A stretch of DNA of 64,000 bases from [Mycobacterium] nativiensis. Its GTDB lineage: Bacteria > Actinomycetota > Actinomycetes > Mycobacteriales > Mycobacteriaceae. Location: assembly GCF_020172685.1 (NCBI RefSeq), contig NZ_CP083986.1, positions 813,437-877,436 of the forward strand, in the 5' to 3' direction. Numbering within the stretch: the stretch's first letter is position 1; each line of letters begins with the position of its first letter. The notes beneath the pieces were generated by a model that made no database searches, was not told the DNA's origin, and worked only from the letters and a program-made list of their open reading frames with translations. Position numbers and translations under genes: made by a program. Of the stretch, positions 17,730 through 27,242 are shown in pieces.

Positions 17730-18653
17730 CTACCTGCTCACAGCAAACGTCGTGGTCAACTCACCGATCACCTGGTCCCACAACTCCTCGGGCAGGTCGT
17801 GGCCCATGCCCTCGAAAAGTACCAACCGGGCGCGGTCGATGGCGTCGGCAATGGCTCGTCCACCTGACGGGCGCATCAGCTTGTCGGCCAGGCCGTGGAT
17901 GACCACCGTGGGTGCGGTGATCAGCCGGTCGTAGGTGGCCAGGCTGCCGCTGGCCAGGATGGCGCCGAACTGCCGCGCGATGCCCCACGGGTAGTAGCTG
18001 CGCTCGTAGGCCTCGGCGATGTTGGCCCGCAGCTGGGCTTCCGGTGTCGGGTAGGCCGGGCTGCCGATAATCCGGCTGGCCCGCACCGCGTTGTCGATGA
18101 TCACCTCGCGCGGGGAGTCCGGCGGCGGTCCGGTGAGCAACGCCAGCAATGCACGCGGCGCCGGCGGCGGCAGGAACCGCCGGTTGTTGCTGGAGAAGAT
18201 CACCCCCAGCGACCGGGTCCGCTCGGCGAACCGGGCCGCGAAGACCTGCGCGATCATTCCGCCCATCGAGGCGCCGACCACGTGCGCCTTCTCGATGCTC
18301 AGGTGATCCAGCAGGGCCGCGGCGTCGTCGGCCATGTCTTCCAGGGTGTACACCGCCGCGCTGGGCTTGCCCAGCCAGAACCGGGCCATCCTGGGTACCA
18401 GCGTGCCGCGGGCGTGCTTGCGGCCCAGTTTGGAGGACAATCCGACATCCCGGTTGTCGTAGCGGATCACCCGCAGACCCTGCGCCACCAGCTTCTCGCA
18501 GAACCCGGTGCGCCACAGCAACAGCTGCGCCCCCAGGCCCATCACCAGCAGAACGGCCGGGTCGTCGGCGTTGCCCAAGTCCTCGTAGTAGATCTCCAGG
18601 TCCCCGGAATGGGCGGTACCGCTGCGCACCTCCACGTCAAACCCCCGGCTCAT
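17730..18653 (-). CDS. lipG: Alpha/beta hydrolase, LipG type
   Basis: 307 aa from ATG 18653 (an upstream in-frame start at 18677 is less likely). Nucleophile elbow VVGASMGGMIAQ, an oxyanion region LLVMGLGAQLLLW, and a C-terminal Asp (HGLADKLMRP) and His (EGMGHDLPEE) complete the Ser-Asp-His triad. LipG is a (phospho)lipid esterase encoded after the mmaA cluster in M. tuberculosis. The start overlaps the ABC1 kinase stop by 17 bp, implying translational coupling. Confidence 0.85.
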   Translation of the reverse strand: MSRGFDVEVRSGTAHSGDLEIYYEDLGNADDPAVLLVMGLGAQLLLWRTGFCEKLVAQGLRVIRYDNRDVGLSSKLGRKHARGTLVPRMARFWLGKPSAAVYTLEDMADDAAALLDHLSIEKAHVVGASMGGMIAQVFAARFAERTRSLGVIFSSNNRRFLPPPAPRALLALLTGPPPDSPREVIIDNAVRASRIIGSPAYPTPEAQLRANIAEAYERSYYPWGIARQFGAILASGSLATYDRLITAPTVVIHGLADKLMRPSGGRAIADAIDRARLVLFEGMGHDLPEELWDQVIGELTTTFAVSR

Positions 18654-19995
18654 CGTCGTTGCCCTCCTTATGTTCACGACTGACGTCCACCATGAAGTTC
18701 GCGAAGTAGCCGGTCAGTTGCGGGTCCGACATCATCTGCCACTTCGGTGCCAGCAGCTTCATGTAGCGCTCCACGTAGAGGAACTGCTTGCCGATCAGCA
18801 CCAGTTCGCGGGGCAGTTTCACGTCGTAGGCGTCGGCCAGCGCGCCGAGCTGCTTGCCGATCTCGGCGTAGGACATGTCGCCCAGGGACTTCATCGTCAG
18901 CGGGGTGGCGAACGCCTCCAGGTCCTTGGCGGCCTGGCCCTCCGGTTTGATCGTTCCCACCGCGCCCATCAGCACCACGATCTTGCCGGCGGCGGCGTGG
19001 TTCTTCTTGACCAGCAGCGCGTAAACCAGCTCTCGCAGCAGCCACCGGGTGCGCGGGTCGATGCGGCCCATGATCCCGAAGTCCAGGAACACCACCCGGC
19101 CCTCGTCGTCCACCAGCAGGTTGCCCGCATGCAGGTCGCCGTGGAACAACCCGTGCCGCAGCCCGCCCTCGAAGGTGGAGAACAACAGCGCCTTGACCAG
19201 TTCGACGCCGTCGAACCCGGCCTTGCGGATCGTCTTGGCATCGTCGATGCGGACGCCCGACACCCGCTCCATGGTGAGCACCCGCTCGCTGGTGAAGTCC
19301 CAGTGCACGTCGGGCACCTTGATGTTCTTGCCGAGCGGGGAGGCGTGCAGGTGCGACACCCAGGTCTGCATCGACTGCGCCTCGATACGGAAGTCCAGTT
19401 CCTCGGCGAGGTTGTCGGCGAAGTCGGCGACGACGTCGCTCGCCGAGAGCCGGCGGCCCAACTTGGCCAGCTCCACGAGCTGCGCGAATCGCTTGAGGAT
19501 CTGCAGGTCGGCGGCGACCCGGCGGCGGATGCCGGGCCGCTGGATCTTGACGACGACCTCCTCGCCGCTGTGCAGGGTGGCGAAATGCACCTGGGCGATC
19601 GACGCCGACGCGATCGGGGTCTCGTCGAACTTCGCGAACAGCTCGGCCGGCTCGGAGCCGAGTTCCTCGACGAACAGTTTGTGTATCTCGTCGGAGTCGG
19701 CCGGCGGCACCGCGTCGAGCAGGCCGCGGAACTCGCGGGACAGCGGCTCGCCGAACGCGCCGGGGCTCGAAGCGATGATCTGGCCGAACTTGACGTAGGT
19801 GGGGCCCAGGTCGGCGAACGTCTGGGGCAGCTCCCGGATCACCTTCTGCTGAATCGGTCCGGGCCCGAGCAGCCGGGTGAACACCCGGGTGACGGCGCGG
19901 GTGAGTTGCCAGCCGGTCGCGCCGATGCGGGCGGCCTCGACAGGCAACGGCACCCGATCCAGCTGCGCCACCTGGCGGGGTGGGGTCGAACTCAT
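18637..19995 (-). CDS. ABC1/UbiB-family atypical kinase (Rv0647c-like)
   Basis: 452 aa from ATG 19995. The ABC1 signatures are present: KFGQIIASSPGAFGEPLSRE (KxGQ motif), an Ala-rich loop ASASIAQVHFATL, EEVVVKIQRPG with the ATP-binding Lys, EELDFRIEAQ, HGLFHGDLHAGNLLVDD and FLDFGIMG. Bacterial UbiB proteins support quinone synthesis or lipid-related functions; mycobacterial substrates are unknown. It sits between two LipG-like hydrolase genes and overlaps the first by 17 bp. A second family member is at 60209. Confidence 0.87.
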   Translation of the reverse strand: MSSTPPRQVAQLDRVPLPVEAARIGATGWQLTRAVTRVFTRLLGPGPIQQKVIRELPQTFADLGPTYVKFGQIIASSPGAFGEPLSREFRGLLDAVPPADSDEIHKLFVEELGSEPAELFAKFDETPIASASIAQVHFATLHSGEEVVVKIQRPGIRRRVAADLQILKRFAQLVELAKLGRRLSASDVVADFADNLAEELDFRIEAQSMQTWVSHLHASPLGKNIKVPDVHWDFTSERVLTMERVSGVRIDDAKTIRKAGFDGVELVKALLFSTFEGGLRHGLFHGDLHAGNLLVDDEGRVVFLDFGIMGRIDPRTRWLLRELVYALLVKKNHAAAGKIVVLMGAVGTIKPEGQAAKDLEAFATPLTMKSLGDMSYAEIGKQLGALADAYDVKLPRELVLIGKQFLYVERYMKLLAPKWQMMSDPQLTGYFANFMVDVSREHKEGNDDEPGV

Positions 19996-20012
19996 TGCTG
20001 CAGTCTGCCAAA

Positions 20013-20915
20013 TCAGCCGCGGAAGTTCTTCGTCAGCGCCTCGGCGACCGGCTGCCACACCGGGGCCGGCAGGTCGTGGCCCATGCCCTCGATCAGCACG
20101 AACCGCGCACCCGGGATGGTCGCGGCCACCGCGCGGCCGTGGGCCGGCCGCAGCATCGGGTCGGCCGAACCGTGCAGCACCACCGTCGGCGCGCTGACCG
20201 CGCGGGAGTACCTCAGCAGGCTGCCGGTGCCGAGTATTGCGTCGACGTGGCGCCTCCTTCCCTCCGGATAGCTGCAGCGGTCTCCGAGTAGGCGGACGCG
20301 GGCGCGCAGTTCGGCGTCGCCGGGCGCGACGGCGGGACCGTTGAGGGTGGCGAGGTGACGCACCTCGAACGCCAGCCGGTCCTCGGGTGGGGCGTCATGC
20401 GGCGGTGCGTGCAGCGCCAGCCGGATGAGCCGCCAGGCCGGCGGCGTGGTGAACATCCGCCTGCCGGTGGTCGCCATGATGAGCCCCAACGACGACACCC
20501 GCTCCGGTCGGGTGGCGGCCAGGACCTGCCCGATCATGGCGCCCATCGAGGCGCCGACGATGTGGGCGCGGGCGATGTCGAGCCGATCGAGCAGCGCCAC
20601 GACGTCGTGGCTCATGTCGACCAGCGTGTAGGGGACGGCGCTGGTGCGGCCCAGCAGATAACGCCAGGCCCGCCCGAAGGGTCCGCCCACGGTCTGTGCG
20701 CCGTCCAACTTGTCCGACAGGCCGGTGTCGCGATGGTCGAACCGGATGACGCGGTAACCGGCGTCGACCAGCAGCGCGCAGAGCCCGTCCGGCCAGGTCG
20801 GCAGTTGCGCGGCCAGCCCGGCGATCAGCACAACGGCGGGGTCGTCGGGGTTTCCCAGGTCCTCGTAGAAGATCTGCACGCCGCCGGAATCGGCGCGTCC
20901 GGTGCGGGTCTGCAC
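20013..20915 (-). CDS. Alpha/beta hydrolase, second LipG-like paralogue
   Basis: 300 aa, GTG start sharing one base with the upstream stop. It parallels LipG throughout: GGVQIFYEDLGNPDDPAVVL, VIRFDHRDTGLSDKLDG, nucleophile elbow VGASMGAMIGQ, HGSADPMLRP and a terminal EGMGHDLPAP. The duplication brackets the ABC1 kinase gene. Esterase or lipase activity is likely; the substrate is unknown. I do not recall a matching gene in this position of M. tuberculosis. Confidence 0.82.
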   Translation of the reverse strand: MQTRTGRADSGGVQIFYEDLGNPDDPAVVLIAGLAAQLPTWPDGLCALLVDAGYRVIRFDHRDTGLSDKLDGAQTVGGPFGRAWRYLLGRTSAVPYTLVDMSHDVVALLDRLDIARAHIVGASMGAMIGQVLAATRPERVSSLGLIMATTGRRMFTTPPAWRLIRLALHAPPHDAPPEDRLAFEVRHLATLNGPAVAPGDAELRARVRLLGDRCSYPEGRRRHVDAILGTGSLLRYSRAVSAPTVVLHGSADPMLRPAHGRAVAATIPGARFVLIEGMGHDLPAPVWQPVAEALTKNFRG

Positions 20916-21517
20916 TAGGCCTTGGTACCAGGCCGCCAGGGGCTCAGCCAGGCTGTCGGCTCCCAGCCTTCGAGCCCGGCGACCAGTTCGTACATGGTGG
21001 CGCCGTCGATGCTCTCCCGGATGATGTCGGCGTGGCCGGCGTGCCGGGCGAGCTCATTGATCACGTGGTGGATCACCCAGCGCACGTTCCAGGCGTCGAC
21101 GTCGGTGGGAAACCACGGCGCGTCGCGCGGCACCGGCACCGCGGCGTCGAGGTCCGCGGCGGCCAGCAGTCGCAGCGTCTCGGTGTTCTGGGCTGCGAAC
21201 GCCTCCAGCACCCCGGCCAGGGTTTCGCCCGGCAGCAGCACGTGCTGGTCCGCGAATTCGCGGGCGATCTCCTCACGCGGCCGGGTGTCGGCCGGCGGTG
21301 CGGCCGGAGCCGCGGCGACCCGCCGCATCCAGGCGCGCTGCACCCCGGTGGCGTGCTTGATCAGCCCGCCGATCGACAGGGCGCTGGCCGCCGGCGTGGC
21401 GCGGGCCTGCTCATCGGTGAGGCCGTAGGCCACCGCGAAGTAGCCGCCCTGGTGGTAGGCCAGGAACTCGCGCAGGGCGTCGCGTTCGTCGGTCACCGGC
21501 GGTGCGAGTCCGGGCAT
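20915..21517 (-). CDS. DinB-fold (DUF664-type) metalloenzyme family protein
   Basis: 200 aa. A four-helix DinB-like protein with the three spaced His positions expected for a metal site: YHQGGY near residue 21, IKHATGVQRAW near residue 54, and HVINELARHAGHADIIRE in the third helix. Some relatives act as thiol-dependent S-transferases with mycothiol or bacillithiol (family knowledge); which applies here is unknown. It overlaps the hydrolase start by one base and follows another DinB-fold gene by 2 bp. Confidence 0.75.
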   Translation of the reverse strand: MPGLAPPVTDERDALREFLAYHQGGYFAVAYGLTDEQARATPAASALSIGGLIKHATGVQRAWMRRVAAAPAAPPADTRPREEIAREFADQHVLLPGETLAGVLEAFAAQNTETLRLLAAADLDAAVPVPRDAPWFPTDVDAWNVRWVIHHVINELARHAGHADIIRESIDGATMYELVAGLEGWEPTAWLSPWRPGTKA

Positions 21518-21519
21518 GG

Positions 21520-22044
21520 TCAGGCCTTTCGATCGGGCTGGTGGGCGTACAGGTCACGGATGCAGGCGATCTCGGCGCCGTGGTGGATGGCCTCGCGGTT
21601 GATGTGCAGGATCAGCTCCGCCATGGTGCGGTCGGCCCACGGTCCCTCCGCCGCTCCGATCGGCCGGGCCAATGCCGCCTCGTCCAGGCCGCGCACCCCG
21701 GCATTCCAGCGTTGGTAGGCGTCATCGAGCTGGTGCAACGCGGTGGCGGCATCCACGGCGTACGGCCAGCTGCCGTAGTCGGCCGGCGGGCCCCCGAAAT
21801 GGTGGTGGTTGCGCATCGCGAACACCCCGACGGTGACGTGCACCATTCGCCAGGCGATCGTGGTGAACGGCGCCGGCTCGGGCGCCGGGAACGCGAAGTC
21901 GATTCCGCCGCGGTGCACCGTCCAGCAGTCCGGCACCGGCTCCCACAGGTACTCGTGATCGGTGAGGCCGTCCAAGCGGGGGCGTAGCTGATTGCACCAG
22001 ATCCAGTCGAGTTGCTCGGCCAGTAACTCGCTCGTGACGGGCAT
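21520..22044 (-). CDS. DinB-superfamily protein
   Basis: 174 aa from ATG 22044. The pattern fits the DinB fold: an N-terminal helix EQLDWIWCNQLRPRLDGL, the central IAWRMVHVTVGVFAMRNHHH and the C-terminal LILHINREAIHHGAEIACIRDLY, supplying candidate metal-binding His residues. It is only distantly similar to the neighbouring DinB protein. It diverges from the mannosidase gene across about 100 bp and heads the minus-strand run down to the mmaA genes. Confidence 0.72.
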   Translation of the reverse strand: MPVTSELLAEQLDWIWCNQLRPRLDGLTDHEYLWEPVPDCWTVHRGGIDFAFPAPEPAPFTTIAWRMVHVTVGVFAMRNHHHFGGPPADYGSWPYAVDAATALHQLDDAYQRWNAGVRGLDEAALARPIGAAEGPWADRTMAELILHINREAIHHGAEIACIRDLYAHQPDRKA

Positions 22045-22146
22045 GACCCGAGCCTGCCAGTCCCCTCTGACATTTCCCACGCGCGCCGGTCACGGCCGGT
22101 CGCCGAAAGGCCCCGTGCAGTCGGGTCGGCTCCGTAGGTTGAACGC

Positions 22147-25100
22147 ATGCAGGTCATCTCCGCCGAATCGACCGAGAAGTTCGTCGGGCCGTCCGACGCA
22201 CCCGTGCAACTGGTCCGGGTCGCCTACCGCGACGCCGCCGCGCGCACAGCGGTCCGGGTGGACGGGGACGGGCTGGCCGGGGAGGCCGTCGCCGACCCGG
22301 GAAACGGCGTCGTCGAGGTGCCGGTGAGAGTCGAACACCCGGTGCCCGGCCAGCAGCGCGCCGCCCGGGTCGGCGGCACCGAGTTCACGTTCACCGTGGC
22401 CGAACCCGGCTGGACGATGTTCATGGTCGGCCACTTCCACTACGACCCGGTGTGGTGGAACACCCAGGCCAACTACACCAGCGTGTGGACCGAGAATCCG
22501 CTCGGCGCCTGCCGCCAGACCAACGGCATCGACCTGGTGCGCGGCCACCTGGACTGGGCCCGCGAGCACCCCGAGTACAAGTTCGTGATGGCCGAGGTCG
22601 ACTACCTCAAGCCGTACTGGGACACCCATCCGGCCGATCGCGCCGCACTGCGGGCGCTGCTGGCCCAAGGCCGGCTCGAGGTGATGGGCGGCACCTACAA
22701 CGAACCCTCCACCAACCTCACCGACGCCGAGACGACGATCCGGAATCTGGTGGCGGGCATGGGTTTTCAACGCGACATCCTGGGTAATCCGACTGGGCCC
22801 GCTACGGCCTGGCAGCTCGACGTGTTCGGGCACGACCCGCAGTTCCCCGGGTTGGTGGCCGACGCCGGGCTGACCTCCAGTGCGTGGGCCCGCGGGCCGT
22901 TCCACCAGTGGGGGCCGATGGCCTCCAAAAATGGGAAAGCCGGCGATCCGCGCCGGATGCAGTTCCCCAGTGAATTCGAGTGGATCGCGCCGTCGGGCCG
23001 CGGTCTGCTGACCCACTACATGCCCGCGCACTACGCGGCCGGCTGGTGGATGGACGCCCGGGAATCGCTGACCGACGCCGAGGACGACGTCTACCGATTG
23101 TTCGTCGACATGAAGAAGATCGCCGCCACCCGCAACGTGCTGCTGCCGGTGGGCACCGACTTCACGCCGCCGAACCGCTGGGTCGTCGCGATCCACCGGG
23201 ATTGGAACGCCCGCTACACCTGGCCGAAGTTCGTCTGCGGCCTGCCCAGCGAGTTCTTCGCCGCGGTGCGCACCGAGCTGGAGCAGCGCGGTGTGGACCC
23301 GTCCCCGCAGACCCGCGACATGAACCCGATCTACACCGGCTGCCACGTCTCCTACATCGACACCAAGCTGGCCAACCGGGCGGGCGAGCAGGCGACGCTG
23401 GCCGCCGAGCGCTTCGCGGTGTTCGCCGCCGCGCTGACGGGGGCCGCCTACCCGGAGGCCGCGCTGGCCAAGGCGTGGGCGCAGCTCTGTTACGGCGCCC
23501 ACCACGACGCCATCACCGGCTCGGAGGCCGACCAGGTGTACCTCGACCTGCTGACCGGCTGGCGGGACGCCTGGCAGCTGGGCAGCCAAGCCCGCGACAA
23601 CGCGTTGGCGGTGCTGTCGGGGTTGGTGGACAGACCCGGCGAAGGCGCCGTGGTGTGGAACTCGGTGGCGCAGGGGCGCACCGACGTGGTCACGGTCCAC
23701 TTGGAGACACCGCTGGCGGCCGGGGCACGCGTGGTCGACACCGACGGCACCGCGCTGCCCGCCCACGTCGAACACGGCGGACGGTCGGTCAGCTGGCTGG
23801 CCCGCGACGTGCCGTCGCTGGGCTGGCGGGCCTATCGGGTGCTGCCGGCCGACACCGCGCAGGGTTGGCAGCCGATACCCGGGACCACCATCGGCAACGA
23901 GCGCCACCGGCTGACCGCCGACCCCGACCGCGGCGGCGGCATCACGTCGTGGCGGCATCAGGGCCGGGAAATGATCGTCGAGGGCGGCCTGGGCAACCAG
24001 CTCGCCGTCTACGACGAATACCCCAAACACCCGCAGTCCGGTGAGGGCCCGTGGCATCTGGTGCCCAGCGGCAACCTGTTCACCTCCGCGGTCGCCCGCG
24101 ATGTGACCGTGCAGGCCTACCGCGGGCCGCTGGGGGAACGGCTGGTGGTGTCCGGGCGCATCCGGGGCGTGCTGGCCTACACCCAGACCCTGACGCTGTG
24201 GCACGGCGTGGACCGGGTGGACTGCTCCACCACCATCGACGAGTTCACCGGCGTCGACCACCTGCTGCGGCTGCGCTGGCCCTGCCCGGTGCCCGGGGCC
24301 ATGCCGGTCGCCGAGGTGGCCGACGCCGTCATCGGCCGCGGCTTCGGCCTGCTGCACGAGCCCAGCGGGCGTTCGGTGGACACCGCGCAGCACGAGTGGA
24401 CCCTCGACACCCCCGCCAACCGCTGGTTCGGGCTGTCCGCGACGGCCCGGATCAGCGTCGGCGACAGCAGCCGGGCGATGTCGGTGGCCGAGGTGATTGC
24501 CGACGGCTCGCCGGCTCGGGAGCTGGTGGTCGCGCTGGTGCGCGCCGGGGTCACCGCCACCTGTTCGCAGGCCGACGGTCCCCGCTACGGCAACCTCGAC
24601 GTCGACTCCAACCTGCCGGATGTGCGGATCGCGCTGGGCGGACCGGACCGCAATGCCTTCACCCGGGCCGTGCTGAACGCCGCCGATCCGGCCTACACCG
24701 CCGAGCTGCAGCAGCAGCTCGACCGGCACGGCCGGGCCCGGGTGTGGGTGCCCGCGGACAAACCCCTGGCCGAGGCCTGGGTGCCCGGGGCGGACCTGAG
24801 TGGTCCGTGTGCCCTGCCGGTGTTGGTGATCGCCGCCCGCGGCGATCTGGGGGCCGAGATCACCCGGTTGGCCGACGACCTGGCCGACGCCGAGATCGTG
24901 GTGGAGCAACAGGCGCCCGCAGACATGGCGCCGTTCGAGGCGCGCACCGTGGCGCTGATCAATCGCGGGGTGCCCAGCTTCGCCGTCGACACCGCCGGCA
25001 CCCTGCACACCGCGCTGCTGCGGTCCTGCACCGGCTGGCCGTCGGCGGCCTGGGAAGACGACCCGCGCCGCACCGCCCCCGATGGCAGCGCTTTTGCGCT

Positions 25101-26322
25101 GCAGCACTGGACGCACACCTTCGACTACGCCCTGGTGGCTGGCGACGGTGACTGGCGCCGGGCGCAGATCCCGGCACGTAGCGCGGAGTTCGCCGACCCG
25201 CTGCGGGCCGTACCGGTGGCCGGGGGTGACGGCCCGCTGCCGGCGAGCGGCTCGCTGCTGCGCATCGACCCCGCCGATGGGGTGGGCCTGGGGGCGCTCA
25301 AGCCGGCCGGCAACCCGACGCCGCGCGGCAGCGCCCAACCCGTCGACCCCGGCATCATCACGCTGCGGCTGGTGGAAACCCACGGTGCCGACACCGCCGT
25401 CGCGCTGCACAGCGATCTGGGCCCGGTGCGCGTGCTGGGCCGCGCCGACCTGCTGGAGCAGCCCCGCGAACACCCCGAACCCGATCGGCTGCACGGCTAC
25501 GAGATCGCCACCGTCACCGCCCGCCTCGACGTCGAAAACCTGGGCACCGGCGGGGCGTTGGCGCCCGAATCGGAGGCGGCCCAACCGCTCTACGCCCGCT
25601 ATTGGCTGCACAACCGCGGCCCGGCGCCACTAGGGGGCCTGCCGGTGACCCCGGCGCTGCACCCGCACCGGGTCGACACGGATCCGGGTGCGCTGCTGGA
25701 ACTGGATCTGACCGTGGCCAGTGACTGCGTGGACGCGGCCCTGTCCGGTCAGGTGACGTGGCGGTGCCCGGCGGGCTGGGCAGTCACGCCGACCGAGCAA
25801 CCGGTGCGATTGGCGGCCGGGGACCACGTGCGTATCCCGGTGGCGGTGACGGTCCCCGCCGACGCCGCTGCGGGGCTCTATCCGCTGCGCGCTCGGCTCG
25901 ACCTGTCGGGTGACCTGCCGCGGGCCTGGCGCCAGCCGGTCGAAGACGTGGCGGTGGTGCGCGTCGGCGATCCGGGTTCTGACCGGCTGCTGTATCTGGA
26001 CGACCCCTCCGCAATTGAGGTCACCGCCGGACGCTCTGCGAGGCTGAGCGTCACGGTCGGCACCGACGCACACGCCGACCTGGCGATCGAGGCGCATCTG
26101 ATCAGCCCCTGGGGCACCTGGGAATGGGCCGGGCCGCCGGCGCTGGGTGCGCTGGTGCCGGCCCGCGGCCAGGTGGAGCTGAGCTTCGAGCTCGCCCCGC
26201 CGGTGTGGGCGACGCCGGGCACCTGGTGGGCGCTGGTCCGGGTCGGCGGCGCGGGCGCGCTGGCCTATTCGACCGCGGTGCGACTGGCGGTGCTGGCGCC
26301 CGTCACGGTGGGTATCGACTGA
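22147..26322 (+). CDS. Glycoside hydrolase family 38 alpha-mannosidase
   Basis: 1391 aa, longer than the 1215 aa I recall for Rv0648. Family GH38 features are MFMVGHFHYDPVWWNTQANY (zinc-binding His/Asp), a long (beta/alpha) N-terminal domain, and TAWQLDVFGHDPQFPG carrying the nucleophile Asp. A large beta-rich C-terminal half follows, with a segment after about residue 1150 that reads as tandem beta domains. No signal peptide is visible. It probably trims mannosidic glycans or lipomannan-type precursors (inference). Its stop overlaps the ROK kinase start (TGATG). A frame of more than 1100 codons on the other strand is its shadow. Confidence 0.9.
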   Translation: MQVISAESTEKFVGPSDAPVQLVRVAYRDAAARTAVRVDGDGLAGEAVADPGNGVVEVPVRVEHPVPGQQRAARVGGTEFTFTVAEPGWTMFMVGHFHYDPVWWNTQANYTSVWTENPLGACRQTNGIDLVRGHLDWAREHPEYKFVMAEVDYLKPYWDTHPADRAALRALLAQGRLEVMGGTYNEPSTNLTDAETTIRNLVAGMGFQRDILGNPTGPATAWQLDVFGHDPQFPGLVADAGLTSSAWARGPFHQWGPMASKNGKAGDPRRMQFPSEFEWIAPSGRGLLTHYMPAHYAAGWWMDARESLTDAEDDVYRLFVDMKKIAATRNVLLPVGTDFTPPNRWVVAIHRDWNARYTWPKFVCGLPSEFFAAVRTELEQRGVDPSPQTRDMNPIYTGCHVSYIDTKLANRAGEQATLAAERFAVFAAALTGAAYPEAALAKAWAQLCYGAHHDAITGSEADQVYLDLLTGWRDAWQLGSQARDNALAVLSGLVDRPGEGAVVWNSVAQGRTDVVTVHLETPLAAGARVVDTDGTALPAHVEHGGRSVSWLARDVPSLGWRAYRVLPADTAQGWQPIPGTTIGNERHRLTADPDRGGGITSWRHQGREMIVEGGLGNQLAVYDEYPKHPQSGEGPWHLVPSGNLFTSAVARDVTVQAYRGPLGERLVVSGRIRGVLAYTQTLTLWHGVDRVDCSTTIDEFTGVDHLLRLRWPCPVPGAMPVAEVADAVIGRGFGLLHEPSGRSVDTAQHEWTLDTPANRWFGLSATARISVGDSSRAMSVAEVIADGSPARELVVALVRAGVTATCSQADGPRYGNLDVDSNLPDVRIALGGPDRNAFTRAVLNAADPAYTAELQQQLDRHGRARVWVPADKPLAEAWVPGADLSGPCALPVLVIAARGDLGAEITRLADDLADAEIVVEQQAPADMAPFEARTVALINRGVPSFAVDTAGTLHTALLRSCTGWPSAAWEDDPRRTAPDGSAFALQHWTHTFDYALVAGDGDWRRAQIPARSAEFADPLRAVPVAGGDGPLPASGSLLRIDPADGVGLGALKPAGNPTPRGSAQPVDPGIITLRLVETHGADTAVALHSDLGPVRVLGRADLLEQPREHPEPDRLHGYEIATVTARLDVENLGTGGALAPESEAAQPLYARYWLHNRGPAPLGGLPVTPALHPHRVDTDPGALLELDLTVASDCVDAALSGQVTWRCPAGWAVTPTEQPVRLAAGDHVRIPVAVTVPADAAAGLYPLRARLDLSGDLPRAWRQPVEDVAVVRVGDPGSDRLLYLDDPSAIEVTAGRSARLSVTVGTDAHADLAIEAHLISPWGTWEWAGPPALGALVPARGQVELSFELAPPVWATPGTWWALVRVGGAGALAYSTAVRLAVLAPVTVGID

Positions 26323-27236
26323 TGGCTGCGATCCTCGCCCTGGACGTCGGCGGCACGAAGATCGCCGCCGGCCTGGTCGATCCCGACGGATCACTGACCT
26401 ACACCGACACCCTGCCCACCCGGGCTGATCAGGGCACCGAGGCAGTGTGGGCGGTGGTGACCGAGCTGATCGCGAACGCCCTGGAGCGGGCCGGCGGCCG
26501 GGTGGAGGCCGTGGGTATCGGCTCGGCGGGCCCCATCGATGTCAACGCCGGCACCGTCAGCCCGGTCAACATCGCCGGCTGGCGCGGGTTCGCGCTGCGT
26601 GACCGGGTGGCCGCCGCGGTGCCCGGGGTTCCGGTCCGGCTGGGCGGAGACGGCGTCTGCATGGCGCTCGGGGAACACCGGCACGGCGCCGGGCGCGGCA
26701 CCCGATCCATGCTGGGCATGGTGGTCTCGACCGGTGTGGGCGGTGGTCTGGTGGTCGACGGCGCACCGCTGCACGGCCGTACCGGCAACGCGGGCCACGT
26801 CGGGCACGTCGTCGTCGATCCCGACGGGGAGCGGTGCCGCTGCGGTGGCCGCGGCTGCGTGGAGACCATCGCCTCCGGTCCGTCGATGGTGCGCTGGGCG
26901 CTGGCCAACGGCTGGACACCGGAAGCCTCGTCGGCAGATGCCAAGGCTCTCGCCGCGGCCGCCGAAGCCGGTGACCCCGTGGCGCTGCGCGCTTTTCGGC
27001 GCGGCACCGACGCGCTGGCGGTGATGATCACCTCGGTAGCAGCGGTGTGCGACCTGGATCTGGTGGTGATCGGCGGGGGAGTCGCCCGCTCCGGTGCCCT
27101 GTTGTTCGACCCGCTGCGGACCGCGCTGGCCGAACGTGCCGGGTTGGACTTCCTGGTCGGCCTGCAGGTGGTGCCCGCCGAACTCGGCGGCGACGCCGGG
27201 TTGGTGGGGGCCGCCGTGCTGGCCACCCTGCCGTGA
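26322..27236 (+). CDS. ROK-family sugar kinase (Rv0650-like)
   Basis: 304 aa. ATP-binding LALDVGGTKIAAGLVDPDG, a sugar-binding NAGHVGH segment, the ROK zinc cluster CRCGGRGCVE and LVVIGGGVARSG are all present. ROK kinases phosphorylate hexoses such as glucose or N-acetylmannosamine. Translation is coupled to the mannosidase, so a sugar released by that enzyme is a reasonable substrate (inference). It converges with the AhpD-like gene 6 bp away. Confidence 0.87.
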   Translation: MAAILALDVGGTKIAAGLVDPDGSLTYTDTLPTRADQGTEAVWAVVTELIANALERAGGRVEAVGIGSAGPIDVNAGTVSPVNIAGWRGFALRDRVAAAVPGVPVRLGGDGVCMALGEHRHGAGRGTRSMLGMVVSTGVGGGLVVDGAPLHGRTGNAGHVGHVVVDPDGERCRCGGRGCVETIASGPSMVRWALANGWTPEASSADAKALAAAAEAGDPVALRAFRRGTDALAVMITSVAAVCDLDLVVIGGGVARSGALLFDPLRTALAERAGLDFLVGLQVVPAELGGDAGLVGAAVLATLP

Positions 27237-27242
27237 CTCGGC

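Noticed and set aside
22090..25611. 1173-codon open frame on the minus strand
   Set aside because: It lies antisense to the GH38 mannosidase, has low-complexity Arg/Gly/Pro composition and no family features; it is a product of high GC.
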